Assembly (NCBI GenBank): GCA_036971715.1
Contig: JAVHJL010000001.1
Coordinates: forward strand, 3,038,001-3,102,000
Direction of reading: 5' to 3'
DNA from: Arthrobotrys musiformis
Taxonomy: Eukaryota; Ascomycota; Orbiliomycetes; Orbiliales; Orbiliaceae
DNA length: 64,000 nucleotides
Positions 1 to 12,626 of this stretch are shown one piece after another. The notes beneath the pieces were generated by a model. It had not been told where the DNA came from. It saw nothing but the letters and a program-made list of their open reading frames with translations, and made no database searches. The position numbers and the translations under genes are program-made. Every line of letters begins with the position of its first letter. The stretch's first letter is position 1.

Positions 1-2941
1 CCACGCGTGAAATGTGATAATAATCAAGGAAATAACTCAGAGGGCTTGAGATAATCGCCACATACTGTACTCCGTAATAAGTAAATATATACTAGGACAA
101 TGAGGTAACCGAGGTTTCAATCGTATAGTGAATGGTGCAGAAAGAAAGCAACTTGATCGAGCACTTTAAAGTTTTCGAGTCTGGAGCCAAAGCGGGGTAC
201 CAAATATTAGTTTGCCGAAGTTTTCCCACTGTCTCAATACCCAAAAAGGAGATCCCGCAATCCAATCCCAAAGTTCTGGTGGAAAGGTCTAGCTCAGCGC
301 CTTGGCTTCAGTCGAAATCGGGTGGATGGGTGGGTCTAAGCCCAGATTAGTCTAGGTAAATCGAGGTGCTTACGTCTCTTTGGGTATGAAGCTCTGCAGG
401 ACCAGCCCGTGGTCACATTCTATCAGTGGTCTGGGTTCGCCGTTTTCCACCTAGTCAACGGCGCTGACACCATCAGTCTGGTTGTTTCTTCGCACTTGCA
501 TCAAGTAATTTCCTACCGCCGCCGCAGACTTTTAGAGCCGGTAAATCTACGACGAGATAGCTGTAGATTCGGACAGCTTTTCCAGGCGAATCAAGCTGGA
601 GGGGCTTCTCGCCCGAAATCTATATCTTCATGGGTACACAAGCAAGACCAGAATCTAAGCTAATATTTCTTACTCGGCTAGCATATATTCCGGCGTCGGT
701 ACTTCTTACCGCTGGATCGAAGCTACGACGCATCACCTGGATTTGCCAAGAACGCCATGCTGCACAGTTCGACTTTTCTCATTTCGACTAAACCACGCCG
801 GTTTCCGATCTATGGCCGTACGATTCCGTGGCCATAATGGCTTAAAATCGGTGATCAGACTGACCCTCGTCAACTTCACATTTTTATCACCTCCACCACC
901 TGATATATCACTTTAGTGACAAATATATTTTATTTTATTTATTGTTTGACGAAGGATAGTCAAAAAAAAATCCTCCGCTATCAAATTCCCATCCATCTCT
1001 GTGGCTTGCGCACGTCCATCCAATTCTCAGGTGGATGGTGCATAAGTATGCAGAGTTCTGCTTCTAGGCAATCTTTTAGGCCATCAATTTATCGATAGAG
1101 GTCTCGAATCATGAGCTCAGTTCATGGCCCATGGCTGGGGATTGTGATTATGACATAGCAAACCAGACCTCTAGGGACTAGTTAGCCTGACCTAGCCCCT
1201 CCCTTGGAGATAGAGTTCTAACACCAAATATTAATGCGGCCCTGGGTGCATATAGGTTTAAAAGTTAGCTACGCCATTATCAAATCGAAATTCCAGATTG
1301 TACAGCATGTAGCATTGCTAAGGTTTGATAAATTGGAAAGAGGTCCCATGGTCCCTTGTCACTGCCCTATCTACCCACTGCGAATTGCGGAATAAAACAT
1401 GCATCTTACTTCAACATCCCTGGACTTGCAAACGTCACTTCGAAATCCGATGCCTCTTTCCTGCTATTTCTCGCGATTCCTGCTCAATCAATTAGATCGT
1501 TCTGTTTCATAGACGGCATGACTTGCTTCGTAAATTAAGGTCGGGAAACCACTTTGACAGGTTGCATATGCATATTTGAGCCTTCGATGTGGCTCTCTTT
1601 CTTCTCTATTACCTTTCTCGAAACAGACACAGAAACGCGAAAGAAGTTCTTTCCACAAGTATCAAGAATGGGGGAAATTCCCAACCCAGCCACTGCATTC
1701 ACCGGTAGCAGCCATTTAGTTCCATGGGATAAACCGCGTGGTCCTGTGAATCATCGAATATACATGTCCATCCAAGGATCCTAGTAGTTCCCAAGTTTCC
1801 GGAACGAAGGGCCATATAAGACATCCTTAGTGCCGGACCCTGGACGGAAAACCAAGATTCGGATGGATAACTATATAAGTATATTGATTTCGAGGATCCT
1901 ACTTCTACTAGCTTGCTTATCGACCAATTTCTGCGATGCCGCACTTACGCTAGTGAATGTGCATGTCTATGCATCGGATAGCAGTCGATGCAGTCATAAC
2001 ATGTCCTAAGCTAGTACCTGTATTCAGGGCCAGGGTGAGATTATGAAACCGCTAATACTACATACCAAATGAAGAAACTTTTTTGGGTTTCTTTTTCCTT
2101 GCTTCTCTATCGTGTCGATATCGCCATTAAGCATAGCGGGCGTACGACGTCGTGATCACACTGACACAAAGTTAGCCAGGGGCCCTAGGGGGTGGGGTTC
2201 GGACCACTATGTTGGAAATTGTGCGTTGTTAGCCGAAAAATGCCACACAAAAACAACAACAACAGCAACACCTCTTTGCGTGATATCACGGCCTTGTTTT
2301 CAGGTACACGAAACCACACCACCCTGGCTGAGTTTGCATCTGTGAACTCATATCAAATAGAGTTTGTTACCCCTTTTTCTAACCACAACAAGGTATAATT
2401 TGGAGATATGAGACTCGTGATAATAAACAAGATAATTGATATCGCTGGTCTGGACCCGCAGGACCAGTGGGACGGGATGGATGGAGCGGGGTCTCGAGTT
2501 TTTAGTATGTGCTGGAAATGCATTCCGGTGAATGAGGCATCGAATCGGTCCTTCGGCTTCTCGAACCCTGGGGATCATCAAGTACAATTCCCGAGTTCAC
2601 GGGATGGCTGAGACAAACGTGCATCATGCATCGTGGCAGCTAGATATTGATTGCATGATAGATGCACCACGGTGGGGATTTCAAGGGATCTCGCTGATAG
2701 TATGTAATAATTTACCCGTAGGAGAAGACTGACATAGAAGCTAGTATTGCAGGAGAAGAAAAAAATAGATCCTAAAAGAGAACACAGATGGAGAGGAATG
2801 CTGCCAGTGGTTTTATTGAACGCTGAAACTGATATCGTCAAATCCATGTACAAACTCAATTAAATCAGAGGGCATATGACCAGCTGCATAGGAACGGAAC
2901 AGAATGGCTAAGACTTCAGAATGACAAAAAAAGGAAATTCG
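1..2941. other. Left-edge intergenic region, no gene seen
   Basis: No reading frame here is long or protein-like; all are under 100 codons and overlap on both strands. The composition is mixed, with no clear long repeats, tRNA or transposase remnants. The right end is the 3' flank of the minus-strand gene that ends at 2942. The flanking gene beyond position 1 cannot be seen. Confidence 0.6.
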
Positions 2942-5900
2942 TTATACCCAGCCTAGAAGGGTCTCTTGGTTCCCTTCTTTGGCCCAGTTCTGAGCTCGCT
3001 CGCCTCCAACCGCAAGTGCCTTGTTCTTGAGATTGTCAGTTGTAGGCCGAATAGTAGCTTCGAACCTGCCTCTCTCAATACCCCGAGTCTCAGATTCCCG
3101 TTCTTCGCCCTTGTTTAACGCTTCAATCTCTCTCGCTTGTGATTCTCTTAGTTTGTTGATATCGTCGATGTTCTTTTGCTGGTTGGTGGGGCTCTGCTTC
3201 ACAGCCTCTGCCTCCTGTGCTGCATACCTAGCTTTGATCGTAAGTCTTGTGGCTACATCCTTAGTCTTTTGAAGGGCCTTTTGAGAGTCTAGGGAGGCTT
3301 GGATGGCAAGGGCTGCAGTCAAAATTTTCGATCGCAACCACAAAAGTTTCCCTTCCTCGGAAAGATCAAAAGGTCGGGTGTCTTCGCCGTGTGGGATGAG
3401 GAACTCAAGGCGTCCACCATCTCTCGTACCGGCATCGATAGCTTTGACGAGATCTGTTAGAGCAGCAGTGAGCTGGGAAGTCTTTTCCTTTTCACGAGCG
3501 ATAACCTGGTCGCAGATCCCAATAATAAACTTGGAGTAACTCCCAACTCGCTTCTCCTCTGCTGCTTTGTTATCCCCAACCTGACCAGCAACGACGCCTT
3601 GATTCCACGCTTCAATTTTCTTCGCTTCCGCCGCATCATTAGCCTCGTAAAGAGGAACTGTTAAGCTATACATGTACTTCATGCTCCTCTCTGTCAGAAG
3701 GCTTTCCATATGGTTGTGAACTGTAGTAGAGAGATCCTGAACAGCGGTTAGGAAGCTAATGACCTCTAGTAGCTCAACTGTGGTAAGAGTATTGACGCTA
3801 TCTTTGACGAAGTCCTCAACCCCTTGCTTGACTGTATCGATAACCTCGCCAGACTTCATAAGTTCCCCATATGTAGTTCCGACGACATCACGATCGAAAC
3901 GCTCGTAAGCATCCTGCCCTTCACGTTTGCGGATCTCACGTACGACATTCTCGGCGTCTGCCGGGTTACGCTTACCCCGACGACGACGGACTTCGTCAAC
4001 CTCGGCTTGGATCCTACGTTCCATTTCACTTTGATTTGCAACAAAGGTCTGACGGTTCTTGTCGATAAATTCCAAATTAGATGTTGTAGAAAATGTCTTC
4101 TGGAACGGCGCAAGCTTAGCAGCTGCAGTGACCTTGGAAGGCGGAGGCGGGTAGATCAATGGAAGCAGTCTGCTAAGGTCTAGCATTGTGACCTTTGGAG
4201 GAGGAGGCTGAGTATAAGCAGGCTGTGAAACGGGCTTTTGAGCCGAAGGGCTTCCATAGATATCTGCACCGCCTCTAGGCTTCGCGGTGAACTGCTCTGA
4301 GGACCTCTTGTTCCCGAAGCTTAGGCTATCAAGATCATCTGCTAGATCCGTAGCGAATTTCGGCCCTCTAAGTTTAGCCTCACTCACAATCCAATCTCTG
4401 AAGACTTTGTATCGCCTGGTCTCAAGATCTTCTGGCTCTGGTCTACCAAGGGTAGGGGCAGCAGTAGGTGATAGAGAGGCCTCCTTCTCAAGCATGTTCA
4501 TAAAATTTGCAATCCGCTCTGCATAGACATCTGAGGGCGGGAGAGTGAAGGAGAGTTGTTTTGAAGGCTTAGGCGGGTGATTTGGTAAACCAGGAGAACT
4601 TGGTAATTCAACAGCATATGCTTGCCCTTGGGGTAGGCCAGTCGGCGTATCGGCCGATTGCTGTGTTGGAGTATATGGACTTGGCTGTTGCGTAGGAGGA
4701 TATGCACCAGGTTGCTGGGTGGGGGGATATGCACCAGGTTGCTGGGTAGCGGGGTAGGTGCCTGGTTGCTGAGTAGGAGGATACGCACCAGGTTGCTGAG
4801 CAGGGGGGTATGCATTAGGTTGCTGTGGGTGCAAAGGTGGACCAAAAGGATGATAGTTTGAGTCCGCATACCCTGTGGCCGGGGCTACATTTGCCTGCTG
4901 TGGAGGGGGCAAACTTTGGGGGATTGGGGCAGGGACAGCACTCGGGGATCCATAACTCGATACTCTGTTCCGATCCGGAGGGGTGGCAGTTGGCTTCGGC
5001 GGGCCATAGGAGGAAGAAGACGGAGGGGGGGCCTGTTGCTGAGGCTGCTGCTGGTATGGGACTCCTTGTGGTGTATAAGGCCCGCTAGCCACGGGTGGGG
5101 AGTATTTGGCTGGTTTATCAGAAAATGTACCAGGGCGTTCGTATGTACTTGGAGTGGAGACGACAGAGTCTGTCACCGATGGAGCGTAATATGCAGCTGC
5201 AGTTCCTCCCTTGATATCATGAAGGGGGAGGGTTGTATAACTGTCAGCAGTGGACGGCCTATGGTCGACCGGGTCTGGTGGCAGCGCCGTTGGCAAAGGC
5301 GAGGGAAGCCTCTGAGCAGGCGGTGATATTGGTCTCTGGTCTGCATTGTTTACGGGCTGAACCAAAGGCGATATCATAGGCGATGCATGCGGCTTCACAC
5401 GCAGCGGGGCTACAGTTGGTAATTGAGTCGACGTCACAGGCTTTGGAGGTTGGTAAGCTGTGTACGGCCCATGTGGTTGGCTTGGAATCACAGAGTCCGT
5501 CGAGTATGCCTGTTGGACAGGGGGGCGGTATGCCTTTGATTATCGAGAGGTGCTTAGCAACTTTCAAAGCAGTTATATAATCAAACTAAGCTATTTGACA
5601 TGTTATCTAAATACCTTGTATGCCCCAGAGGAGGATTTTGGCGATGGAGGGTTAGCCTTCGTGCTAACTGGCGAGCTCGTGGTTGGCGACGCCCCAGGAT
5701 GGTATGGAGTATACGCCGCCTGACCTGCCGAAGGGGGAGTGACAGCTAGGCCGCCAGGCTTTGCAGTTGGAAGCTGGAGTGTCGCCTGGATGTTTCACGC
5801 ATAGGGAATATAGTATTAGTACTCCATAAATCTCGAAATATAGGTTATAAAAATACTAGCTAATGAGGACGGCATCACATACACCAGAGGGGCTTCTTCC

Positions 5901-6005
5901 GCGGGTATTGACTTGTCGCTCGGGTGAGTGCTCCCGAGAGTACGGCGGGGATCCGGACCCAGGTCCTCTATTATCCCGCCTGTATTCGGGGTTGTAGTTG
6001 GACAT
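2942..6005 (-). CDS. Pro/Gln-rich orphan protein with helical, charged C-terminal half
   Basis: I do not recognise the family. Proposed exons are 5883-6005, 5615-5785 and 2942-5509, giving about 953 aa; all junctions are in phase 0. Exon 1 opens with MSNYNPEYRRDNRGPGSG. The last acceptor could instead be at 5533, which adds eight residues. The N-terminal half is low complexity (Pro, Gln, Tyr, Ser) and holds about seven QQPxxYPPT-type nonapeptide repeats (near 4650-4835). The C-terminal half, from about the DLSRLLPLIYPPP segment, is charged and probably alpha-helical or coiled-coil (RRRRGKRNPADAENVVREI, NIDDINKLRESQAREIEAL) with no visible catalytic motif, membrane segment or signal peptide. 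A scaffold with a disordered N-terminus is a plausible reading, but this is inference. It is convergent with nothing: the reductase upstream is on the same strand. Confidence 0.7.
4650..4835 (-). repeat. 27-bp coding minisatellite (QQPGAYPPT-type repeat)
   Basis: In-frame tandem repeat inside the Pro/Gln-rich gene. Read on the minus strand it encodes successive units such as QQPNAYPPA, QQPGAYPPT, QQPGTYPAT, QQPGAYPPT, QQPGAYPPT and QQPSPYTPT. The unit is 27 bp, so copy changes keep the frame. The outer copies are more diverged than the inner ones. Confidence 0.85.
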
Positions 6006-6556
6006 CTTTGAAGCTCCTGCCTACCTCCGTAGGACGATATGTGTAGTTAACGTTAGATGTAGATGTGTTCAAGCAAAACGGCTAGAAGTAACGATGTAAG
6101 ACGGCCAGGTGTAGGATGATATGGCAAAGAACTGTCGTCTGCGCCGGGTCAGGTATGCAAAGTCTACTATTACTTGTCCATGAATTTGTGGTCTGGAGCG
6201 GGGCTTGAGGACTAGCCCCGCCATGGATGACCTAACGAATCCATGCATGAATTTCCCTGGCACGTACGGATGGCACGACGTCGACCGCGCAAGCATCCGC
6301 AGGATCCTTGCATTGTCTACAACGCAAACATGGCATCCCACTTGGGTCCGCGGGCGCGGTGTATTGTGTTAATTTAATTTGGTATTTAAATATCTTTTAG
6401 CACTAGAGGGTGCTTAGAAGGTACCGTATAGGTACTTGAGGGGAAGGATTCATTGCTATTAATATGCTCCGACGCAGTTCCAAGATGGACATATACTTGG
6501 ATCCTCAGCTTGAAATGCCCAGAATTTCCCTCGAAAACTAACTTGCAACTTCGCAC
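6006..6556. other. Intergenic gap between orphan gene and reductase
   Basis: This holds the promoter of the orphan gene at 2942-6005 and the 3' end of the reductase gene. I saw no further gene, RNA or repeat. A minus-strand frame at 6069-6341 has no recognisable features. Confidence 0.6.
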
Positions 6557-8560
6557 CTACTCCGATTTAGGCAAAATATCCGGAACTGGCCCGACTGGCG
6601 TGATTGACTATAACAAAAAAACCGTTAGTCTTGCGGCCCCGTTGTCCATTGCATCGGTTTGAAAACGGGTGGGGAATGCATCACTATACTTACCAAGGGA
6701 TTGATCTGGGTATGGCTCTTGGTGTAGTGCTTTTTGATGTGTTCAAAGTTGCAAGTGTCCTTGAACGCCGGGATGTCCCAGTACAGGTGCTGCATCCACT
6801 TGTGGATTACCGGGTAGCTGTATTTCGCGAGGGTTGTTATTAATTTCCTCCAATCTTGATCTTTTGCCAATTTGACTTTGGGGTTGAAATACATACTCGT
6901 GGCGGATCATTTTGATATTACACTTGAAGTGCTGGACGTATACCGGATCAAAGCGGATTATTGTAGGGAACAACCTGATATCCGCTTCCGTGAGAGTATT
7001 CCCCAGGAGATAAGGGCCGTCCGACTTCTTCAGAATGTCCTCCACACGGTCGAGGGCTTCGAACAGTCTGAGAACATTTCTCTCATATGCCTCCTGAGTA
7101 GTAGCAAAGCCGGATTTGTAAACCCCATTGTTGATAGTGTCCTAGAATAAGGGCACAATGTCAGCTAAGGAATTTTGCATTGACCTTGCGAAGGAAGAAA
7201 TGGCCATACGTAGATCCAATCGTTCATTTCATCAATCTGCTTAGCATTCTCCGGGGTGTAAAAGTTGAGGTTCTTGTACTCGTCCGCAACCAGAGCGTCG
7301 AACTCGGTGTACAACATACGGATGATCTCACTGCTCTCATTATTGACAACGGTCTTAAGCTTCTTGTCCCAGAGAACCGGGACTGTGAAACGACCGGCGT
7401 ATTCTGGGTTGACGGAGAAGTAGATCTCCCGCAAGAATTTCGCCCCAGTTAGGTCGTCTGGTCCGGCATCTTGGACCCCCTCATCGGCCTCTGCGAATCT
7501 CCATCCCTCTTAATGATTTGTCCTCCCGTTAGCATGCCACGCCAGCTATCAAAGTTTAAGGGAGTGTAACTTGACATACTCTCTCCAAGATGCCAATGAA
7601 CCACGCTCTGTCAAAAGCCATTAGCCTGTAGCTCCCCACCACCTAATTTATTTACCAACTTACGAAGGAGATGATATCCTGCAGGCCTTTAAGCTGACGA
7701 ACGATCAATGTTCTGGTAGCTGCATCGCAATGTTTTAGTTAGTTGTCCCTGCTATAATTAAGATGTGAAACTCAAAAACATACCCCAAGGACATGCGTAG
7801 CTGACATAGAGATGGTATCTTCCCTTCTCCGGTTGAAACTGCGCATCTAATTTAATTTAGAGCTCCGTTAGTTATTTCCCTCCCAAAACATCAAGTTAAC
7901 AGCGATGTTTCCCTTGAACCCACCAGGAGCAGACGAGATTTGATCGCGGAAAGACGACTATACGTATTCTATTAGTTCCCGTCCACTCTTAAGCTAATTT
8001 ATATTCATCTCAATTAGATCGAAGGATACTCACAACTTGGCGTCTAAACTCTCCATCCTTCGATGCCCACGCAGTAATCTTGGTATTTGTCTGTTTAATT
8101 GGGAAAAAAGGATGCCACCGTCAGCAAAACACCACCCTCTCCCTTTCCTAACTCCTACACTTCGACCCAAGTACTAGTTTTATAAAACTTATACGGACGT
8201 GATGGTATAAGACCCACATACCGGGGTCCACGCCCGCCAATATCCCACCTGGGACACCAAGAACAGCCCAAGGAGACAGGCCGCCAAAGCAGAATACAGA
8301 ATACCTCGCGACACAAAGCCTTTACGAGCATTATTTGAACTTACCGACATGGTTCGAAGTTGCGAAAGTGCCGAATGTAAAGTAGTATCAGACCCTTCCC
8401 TTTTCTTCAAAAATCGTGTTGAATTTGCGATTGGTGTTGTTAATGTTGTGAACTGTCTCGATGATGACGTCGTTTGGGAATGTATCCGGGTGCGGGTGGG
8501 CTGTTTCAATGGGGCTCTCAAAGAACGAGTTATCGCTCTAGATATCAAGTTCTGTGACAT
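6557..8560 (-). CDS. ECM4: Glutathionyl-hydroquinone reductase / omega-class GST-like (ECM4 family), possibly mitochondrial
   Basis: The family reduces glutathionyl-hydroquinones using an active-site Cys and glutathione. Ten exons: 8345-8560, 8034-8090, 7901-7957, 7784-7838, 7664-7719, 7580-7607, 7210-7508, 6897-7141, 6694-6817, 6557-6607; total 395 aa. Family landmarks: KITAWASKDGEF, SSFRDQIS, then PEKGRYHLYVSYACPWA (CPWA is the catalytic loop), VVHWHLGEKGWRF, REIYFSVNPEYAGRFTVPVL, the C-terminal helical domain SGPYLLGNTLTEADIR-type (here SDGPYLLGN), and IRHDYPVIHKW. The first exon adds about 70 residues rich in Arg, Ser and Thr with no acidic residues at first: a mitochondrial presequence by composition. 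A second in-frame ATG (8350) lies two codons before the exon-1 donor and would give a 325-aa cytosolic form. Some family members act in the cytosol, others in organelles. Confidence 0.93.
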
Positions 8561-9231
8561 AAAAATTTATATCCTTTTGAGGGGGAACAATTGGAAGAAC
8601 TGGGAGCCGGTCTTACTCGAGGTCCCCGCGTTTTTATACGTAATTGTTTCACGACAGGGCACCAACTGAGAGCTCTACGTAGAGATGCCCAGGCCCCGAT
8701 GCCGTGAAAGGCCCCGCATCAAGACCGAAAAAACCTAGCTCTCCTTAGTCATGATTGTTAAGGTTCTGTGGTGTCGACCTGACTAACCAGAATTCGGGCA
8801 TCTGACTAACCCGTGTGTCCGCAAGTGTTGGTCCAACGCCTTGACTAAACCTCCCGATGCGGTTTACTAATCATTCATGACAGGGTGATCAAGTAACCAT
8901 CCGTTATGGTCGTTTTGTAATCTGCGAGCCCTCTTATTCTCTGGGAAATTGGTCCAGCCGGATCTCCTGTGCGGGCCTACGTATAGGTATGAAGGATATT
9001 GGTACGAGGGCATATCTCATGCTGACTTATAATACGACAACTACCTAAATCTCGGCCGACATGACAACAAATAATTCAACGATTGCAGGTTTCCACTTCG
9101 CATTTGGTTAATTGCTGTTAAACTAGAAATCCAAGCTATTAACAATAGTGTCTGTAGTTTTTATTACCCCCCAATCCATAGCATTTTTCTATTTAATTAT
9201 GTAATGCTAATTTTTTTTTTTTCAATGCCGT
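8561..9231. other. Intergenic: reductase promoter and UBA1 3' flank
   Basis: No gene seen. The left part is the reductase promoter with the Yap1-like site cluster. The right part has a T-run at 9211-9222, just past the UBA1 stop codon on the minus strand, that may belong to its 3' UTR. Confidence 0.6.
8745..8870. promoter_or_regulatory. Cluster of five Yap1-like (AP-1) sites upstream of the reductase
   Basis: TTAGTCA at 8745-8751 (the reverse complement of TGACTAA), TGACTAA at 8780-8786, 8803-8809 and 8842-8848, and TTACTAA at 8864-8870. They lie about 185-310 bp upstream of the first ATG of the minus-strand reductase gene. TKACTAA matches the known recognition element of fungal Yap1/AP-1 bZIP factors, which drive oxidative and thiol-stress genes, including GSTs. 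That this cluster is used is inference. Confidence 0.6.
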
Positions 9232-12200
9232 CTAAGCATCTCGGGTCTTGACACAGACGAATGGAACTTCAACATCTTCTCCGCTCTGGTCGTCCGCACA
9301 AACTTCAAAGATCATATTGCGTCGGCCTGCAGGGACCGGCTTTTTACTGACAAATTCTACGAGCTCCGACATCCTGTTCAAGCAAAGTTAGCAAATGTTT
9401 CGAATAACTTAGATACTTATTGCTTGGTAAACTTACTTCAATGGATATCGCTCCTTTAGCTTAGCAGATGCGAAGAAAGAGGCATATAACAGGGCGTTGC
9501 CGTAGCTCAACATTGTAATATCCAATCCTCTTTTCTCGAAATCTGCCAGAAGTTCCTTGAGTGTGACGTTGTGGTCAAACTCGAACCTGTCCCAGAGCTT
9601 GTCGACCTCTACGTCGTTATACTTGCCCTTAGGAGACGCAATTGGCTCCGAGAAACCGAAGAATGGCAATGCCAAGTTAATGAACCCATTTCTGTAGTCA
9701 TCAAGTTTGTTCTTTCCATCGATAAGTTTGTAGAGTTCGAGAACCACGAGGCCGGTAACAAGCGCAGTCGTGGTTGCGATCGCCGGGATAATTTTGCCAG
9801 CAATAAGCTAGAGTGATAGTTAGCAATAAATGCGAAATTTGAAGATGGATTTAGGCTGTACCTTAGTCTTATGTCGGTCTGCAACTTGGATTCCGTAATT
9901 TAGTGCCCTCAAATTAGATGCAGCGGTGATGAAAGCGATGTGGAAATTGCTATCATCGTCTTTCTCAAACTCCGCTGGGGTCAAGCGGTACCCAGCGAGC
10001 GTAGCTGGAGCCGGCAAGCTTTCAACAATCTTAGAAATCTCGTCATCGTCCCTGAACCCAGACGCACCAGCATTCGGGTCGGGATCGCTGTCGTTTGCCT
10101 GGATCTTTACTCCGCTCTGAGGCTTGAAGTCGGCAATCAACATAGAGTCCAAGACCTTACGGTACAGGTTAAGGTCCACGGAGCCCTTAAGTCCGTAGTT
10201 AAACGCATGGAGGTTCGCAGCTGCGACAATGAAGTCTTGGTGTTCTTGGTTGTCAAGATCAAAGACCAACGGATCAGGAGCGCGCTTGGGGCCAGACCAG
10301 AATGGGGTTCCGGTATTGGTGACAGAATCCTTAGGGAAGACGTGAAGCAGCTGTTGGATATCATTATTAAAGAGCTTCTCAAATTTGAGTCGGCCCCATT
10401 CGATACACTCCTCGAAAGTCAGTGGCTTGTCGGTGCTCAGGAAGTCTCGGATAGTTTCAAGAGTCTCCTTCTGGTTTCCTGTCTGCTTCAAAGTGCTCTC
10501 GATGAAGTTTGGTTGTGAGAGGTAGAGATTAGCACTCTGGGGTGGATTAACGAAGGCCGAATCGAAGACTTCACGTCCCCATGCAATCGTGTGTTCAATT
10601 CTGTTTGGGAAAGATTTGACAGTGCACATAGGGAACGACTTTTCTGGTGGATCTTGGGATGAGGAGTATGATTCCGAAAGATTGGGAAGGACGACTTGAG
10701 TGTTGCCCTTGGTTCCAAGAGTTCCGCTTTCAAGGAGCGGCTTTCGGAAGAACACACATCTTCTGTCAACGTAGACACGAGCCTCCACGTTGTCCAAAGC
10801 ATTTGTAACACCATCCAGGCTTTCCCAGAAATCCTCGTTGAAGGTATCTTCAGTATCCTCACCGACACGATCTCTCATGGCAGTAATCTTGCCCTGCAAT
10901 TGAGGGTTCATTACAGTGACAGCCGCGGCTGCTCGTTCGCTCTTGAGTTTACCGACATCCGGCGCCCTGAAAAGGAATTGTCGGTTGAGATTGCTTCTCT
11001 CGATGGAGTCCATATCGGTAACGTGAATGCCGCCATTCGGCCCAGTGGCAAGGCCAACCATGGCCCAGTTCTTGAGCATCTCGCAACCAATGGCGCCAGC
11101 ACCGACCAAGAACTCCTTTGTGTTCTGGATTTTTTCCTGGAATTCTCTCCCAAAGACCGCAATTTGAGCATCATACCTGGATCCAATCGGTTGACAGGAT
11201 TCTTCTGTCCTCGTGGTTGATGTTGGCAAGCTCTCCAAGGAATCGAAATACATGAATTGAGTTACTGGTGAGAACTTCCCGGAAAGAGCCTTAAGGGCCT
11301 CCTGGGCGGCCAAACCACCAAAGAATGCAGCCATCGGCGACAAGTAACCTTGAGCCTGGTACGAGAGCTCGGTAAGAAGCTTCTCATCGAGCTCTTCGGG
11401 AGCGCCCTCCTCGATCGTCTTGGCGATTTCCGCTGCGAGTCCAAGGAAATCCTTCGCATCCTCGGCATTCACCGGCCGTGGAAGTCTACCTTGAACAGAA
11501 GCAAACTTGGACAGGGCTTGGAAACCGATGTGGAGCTGGATTGGGCGGTCCCATTTTGCGAAGTCCGAAATCAAAAACTCGGGCTTCACGAGCTGTTCTG
11601 CTAGCGACTTGAAGTTAAGTGTCTTAGGCATCTTAACCTGCTGGAACAGTCCTCCTTTAGAATATTTACCGAGCCCTTCAACTGAGCCGATAGAGAAAGT
11701 GTAGGGACCCTTGACCTCAACTTTTCTTGGGGTCCCGTCGTTGATCTTTTCCATACCCTCGACTTCGGAGAATGTTACATAGTCGCCATCCTCAAGGCCA
11801 TGTCTTGTTTCATCCAATGCTGTGACAAGCCCATCTTCGTCAATATCAGAAATAATACCACTGACTGGGTTCTCTCCTGTCGCATCGATTACTGAGAACC
11901 CATTACCGAAATCGCAGAATATATTTCCAAACAAGCCGCGAACATCAGCACTGATGAAGTAAATATTGTTTGCGCGACAGAATTCGTTGATTTTTAGTTG
12001 GTCATCGATGGAGGTCTCGGTCAAGACGACGACCTGGTATTTGGTGAGAGATTGGATTTCATCTGTAATGTTCCCTGCGTGAATGCTGACAGGGACGTAT
12101 GAATTGAGTTCGGCGAGTCTGGGTTGAGTGGCGTCCGCTCGAGACTTGCCGACGTCTTCCTCCCTTAGGAAGAACTGGGCGGATAGATCGGATAGTTCGA

Positions 12201-12626
12201 CGGGGGCGGGATCATAGACTGCCATCGCCTTGACGCCAGCCAGGGCGATATTTTTGGCTTCGGTGGGTTAATGCCATGGTTTGTAAAGTCGTGCATACGA
12301 GAAATAGCTTACCAATCTCCACACCGAGACCTTTCAACCCAACGATAAGGACGTTGGAGTTGGCCATTCGACGCATAGCCTCATGTCCTAGGACATAGCT
12401 AGAATAGTTCACTCATCAGCATGTAAAGGAGAACCACGCTGGGCCATAGGGGGGGAGGGGCATCATACAGCTGTCGAGAGTACAAGCTCTCATCGATATT
12501 TTGATCTCCCTCTTTTTCGGCTTGCATTTTGTCCTGGATTGCGGGGCAACACCCCAAAACACGTCAGCCCTCAAGCTTCGGAACAGCTCCTCGGGAGCAA
12601 AACGAAGCAGTTAAACATACAGCCAT
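9232..12626 (-). CDS. UBA1: Ubiquitin-activating enzyme E1
   Basis: It activates ubiquitin with ATP and passes it to E2 enzymes as a thioester. Exons: 12621-12626 (only ATG GCT), 12469-12533, 12313-12398, 9862-12257, 9437-9807, 9232-9373; total 1021 aa, close to the yeast enzyme (1024). Landmarks: ESLYSRQLYVLGHEAM near residue 17, first adenylation half GLKGLGVEIAKN, active adenylation site GAGAIGCEMLKNWA (437 on), NRQFLF, VTNALDNVEARVYVDRRC, catalytic PMCT with Cys at about 596, and the C-terminal ubiquitin-fold domain (VPFVCVKTRDA end). The start was chosen because CGCCATGGCT has a good initiation context and splices in frame to DKMQAEKEGDQ. An alternative is ATG at 12527 inside exon 2. The frame stays open upstream of the first ATG and encodes a basic, NLS-like stretch. 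Confidence 0.96.
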
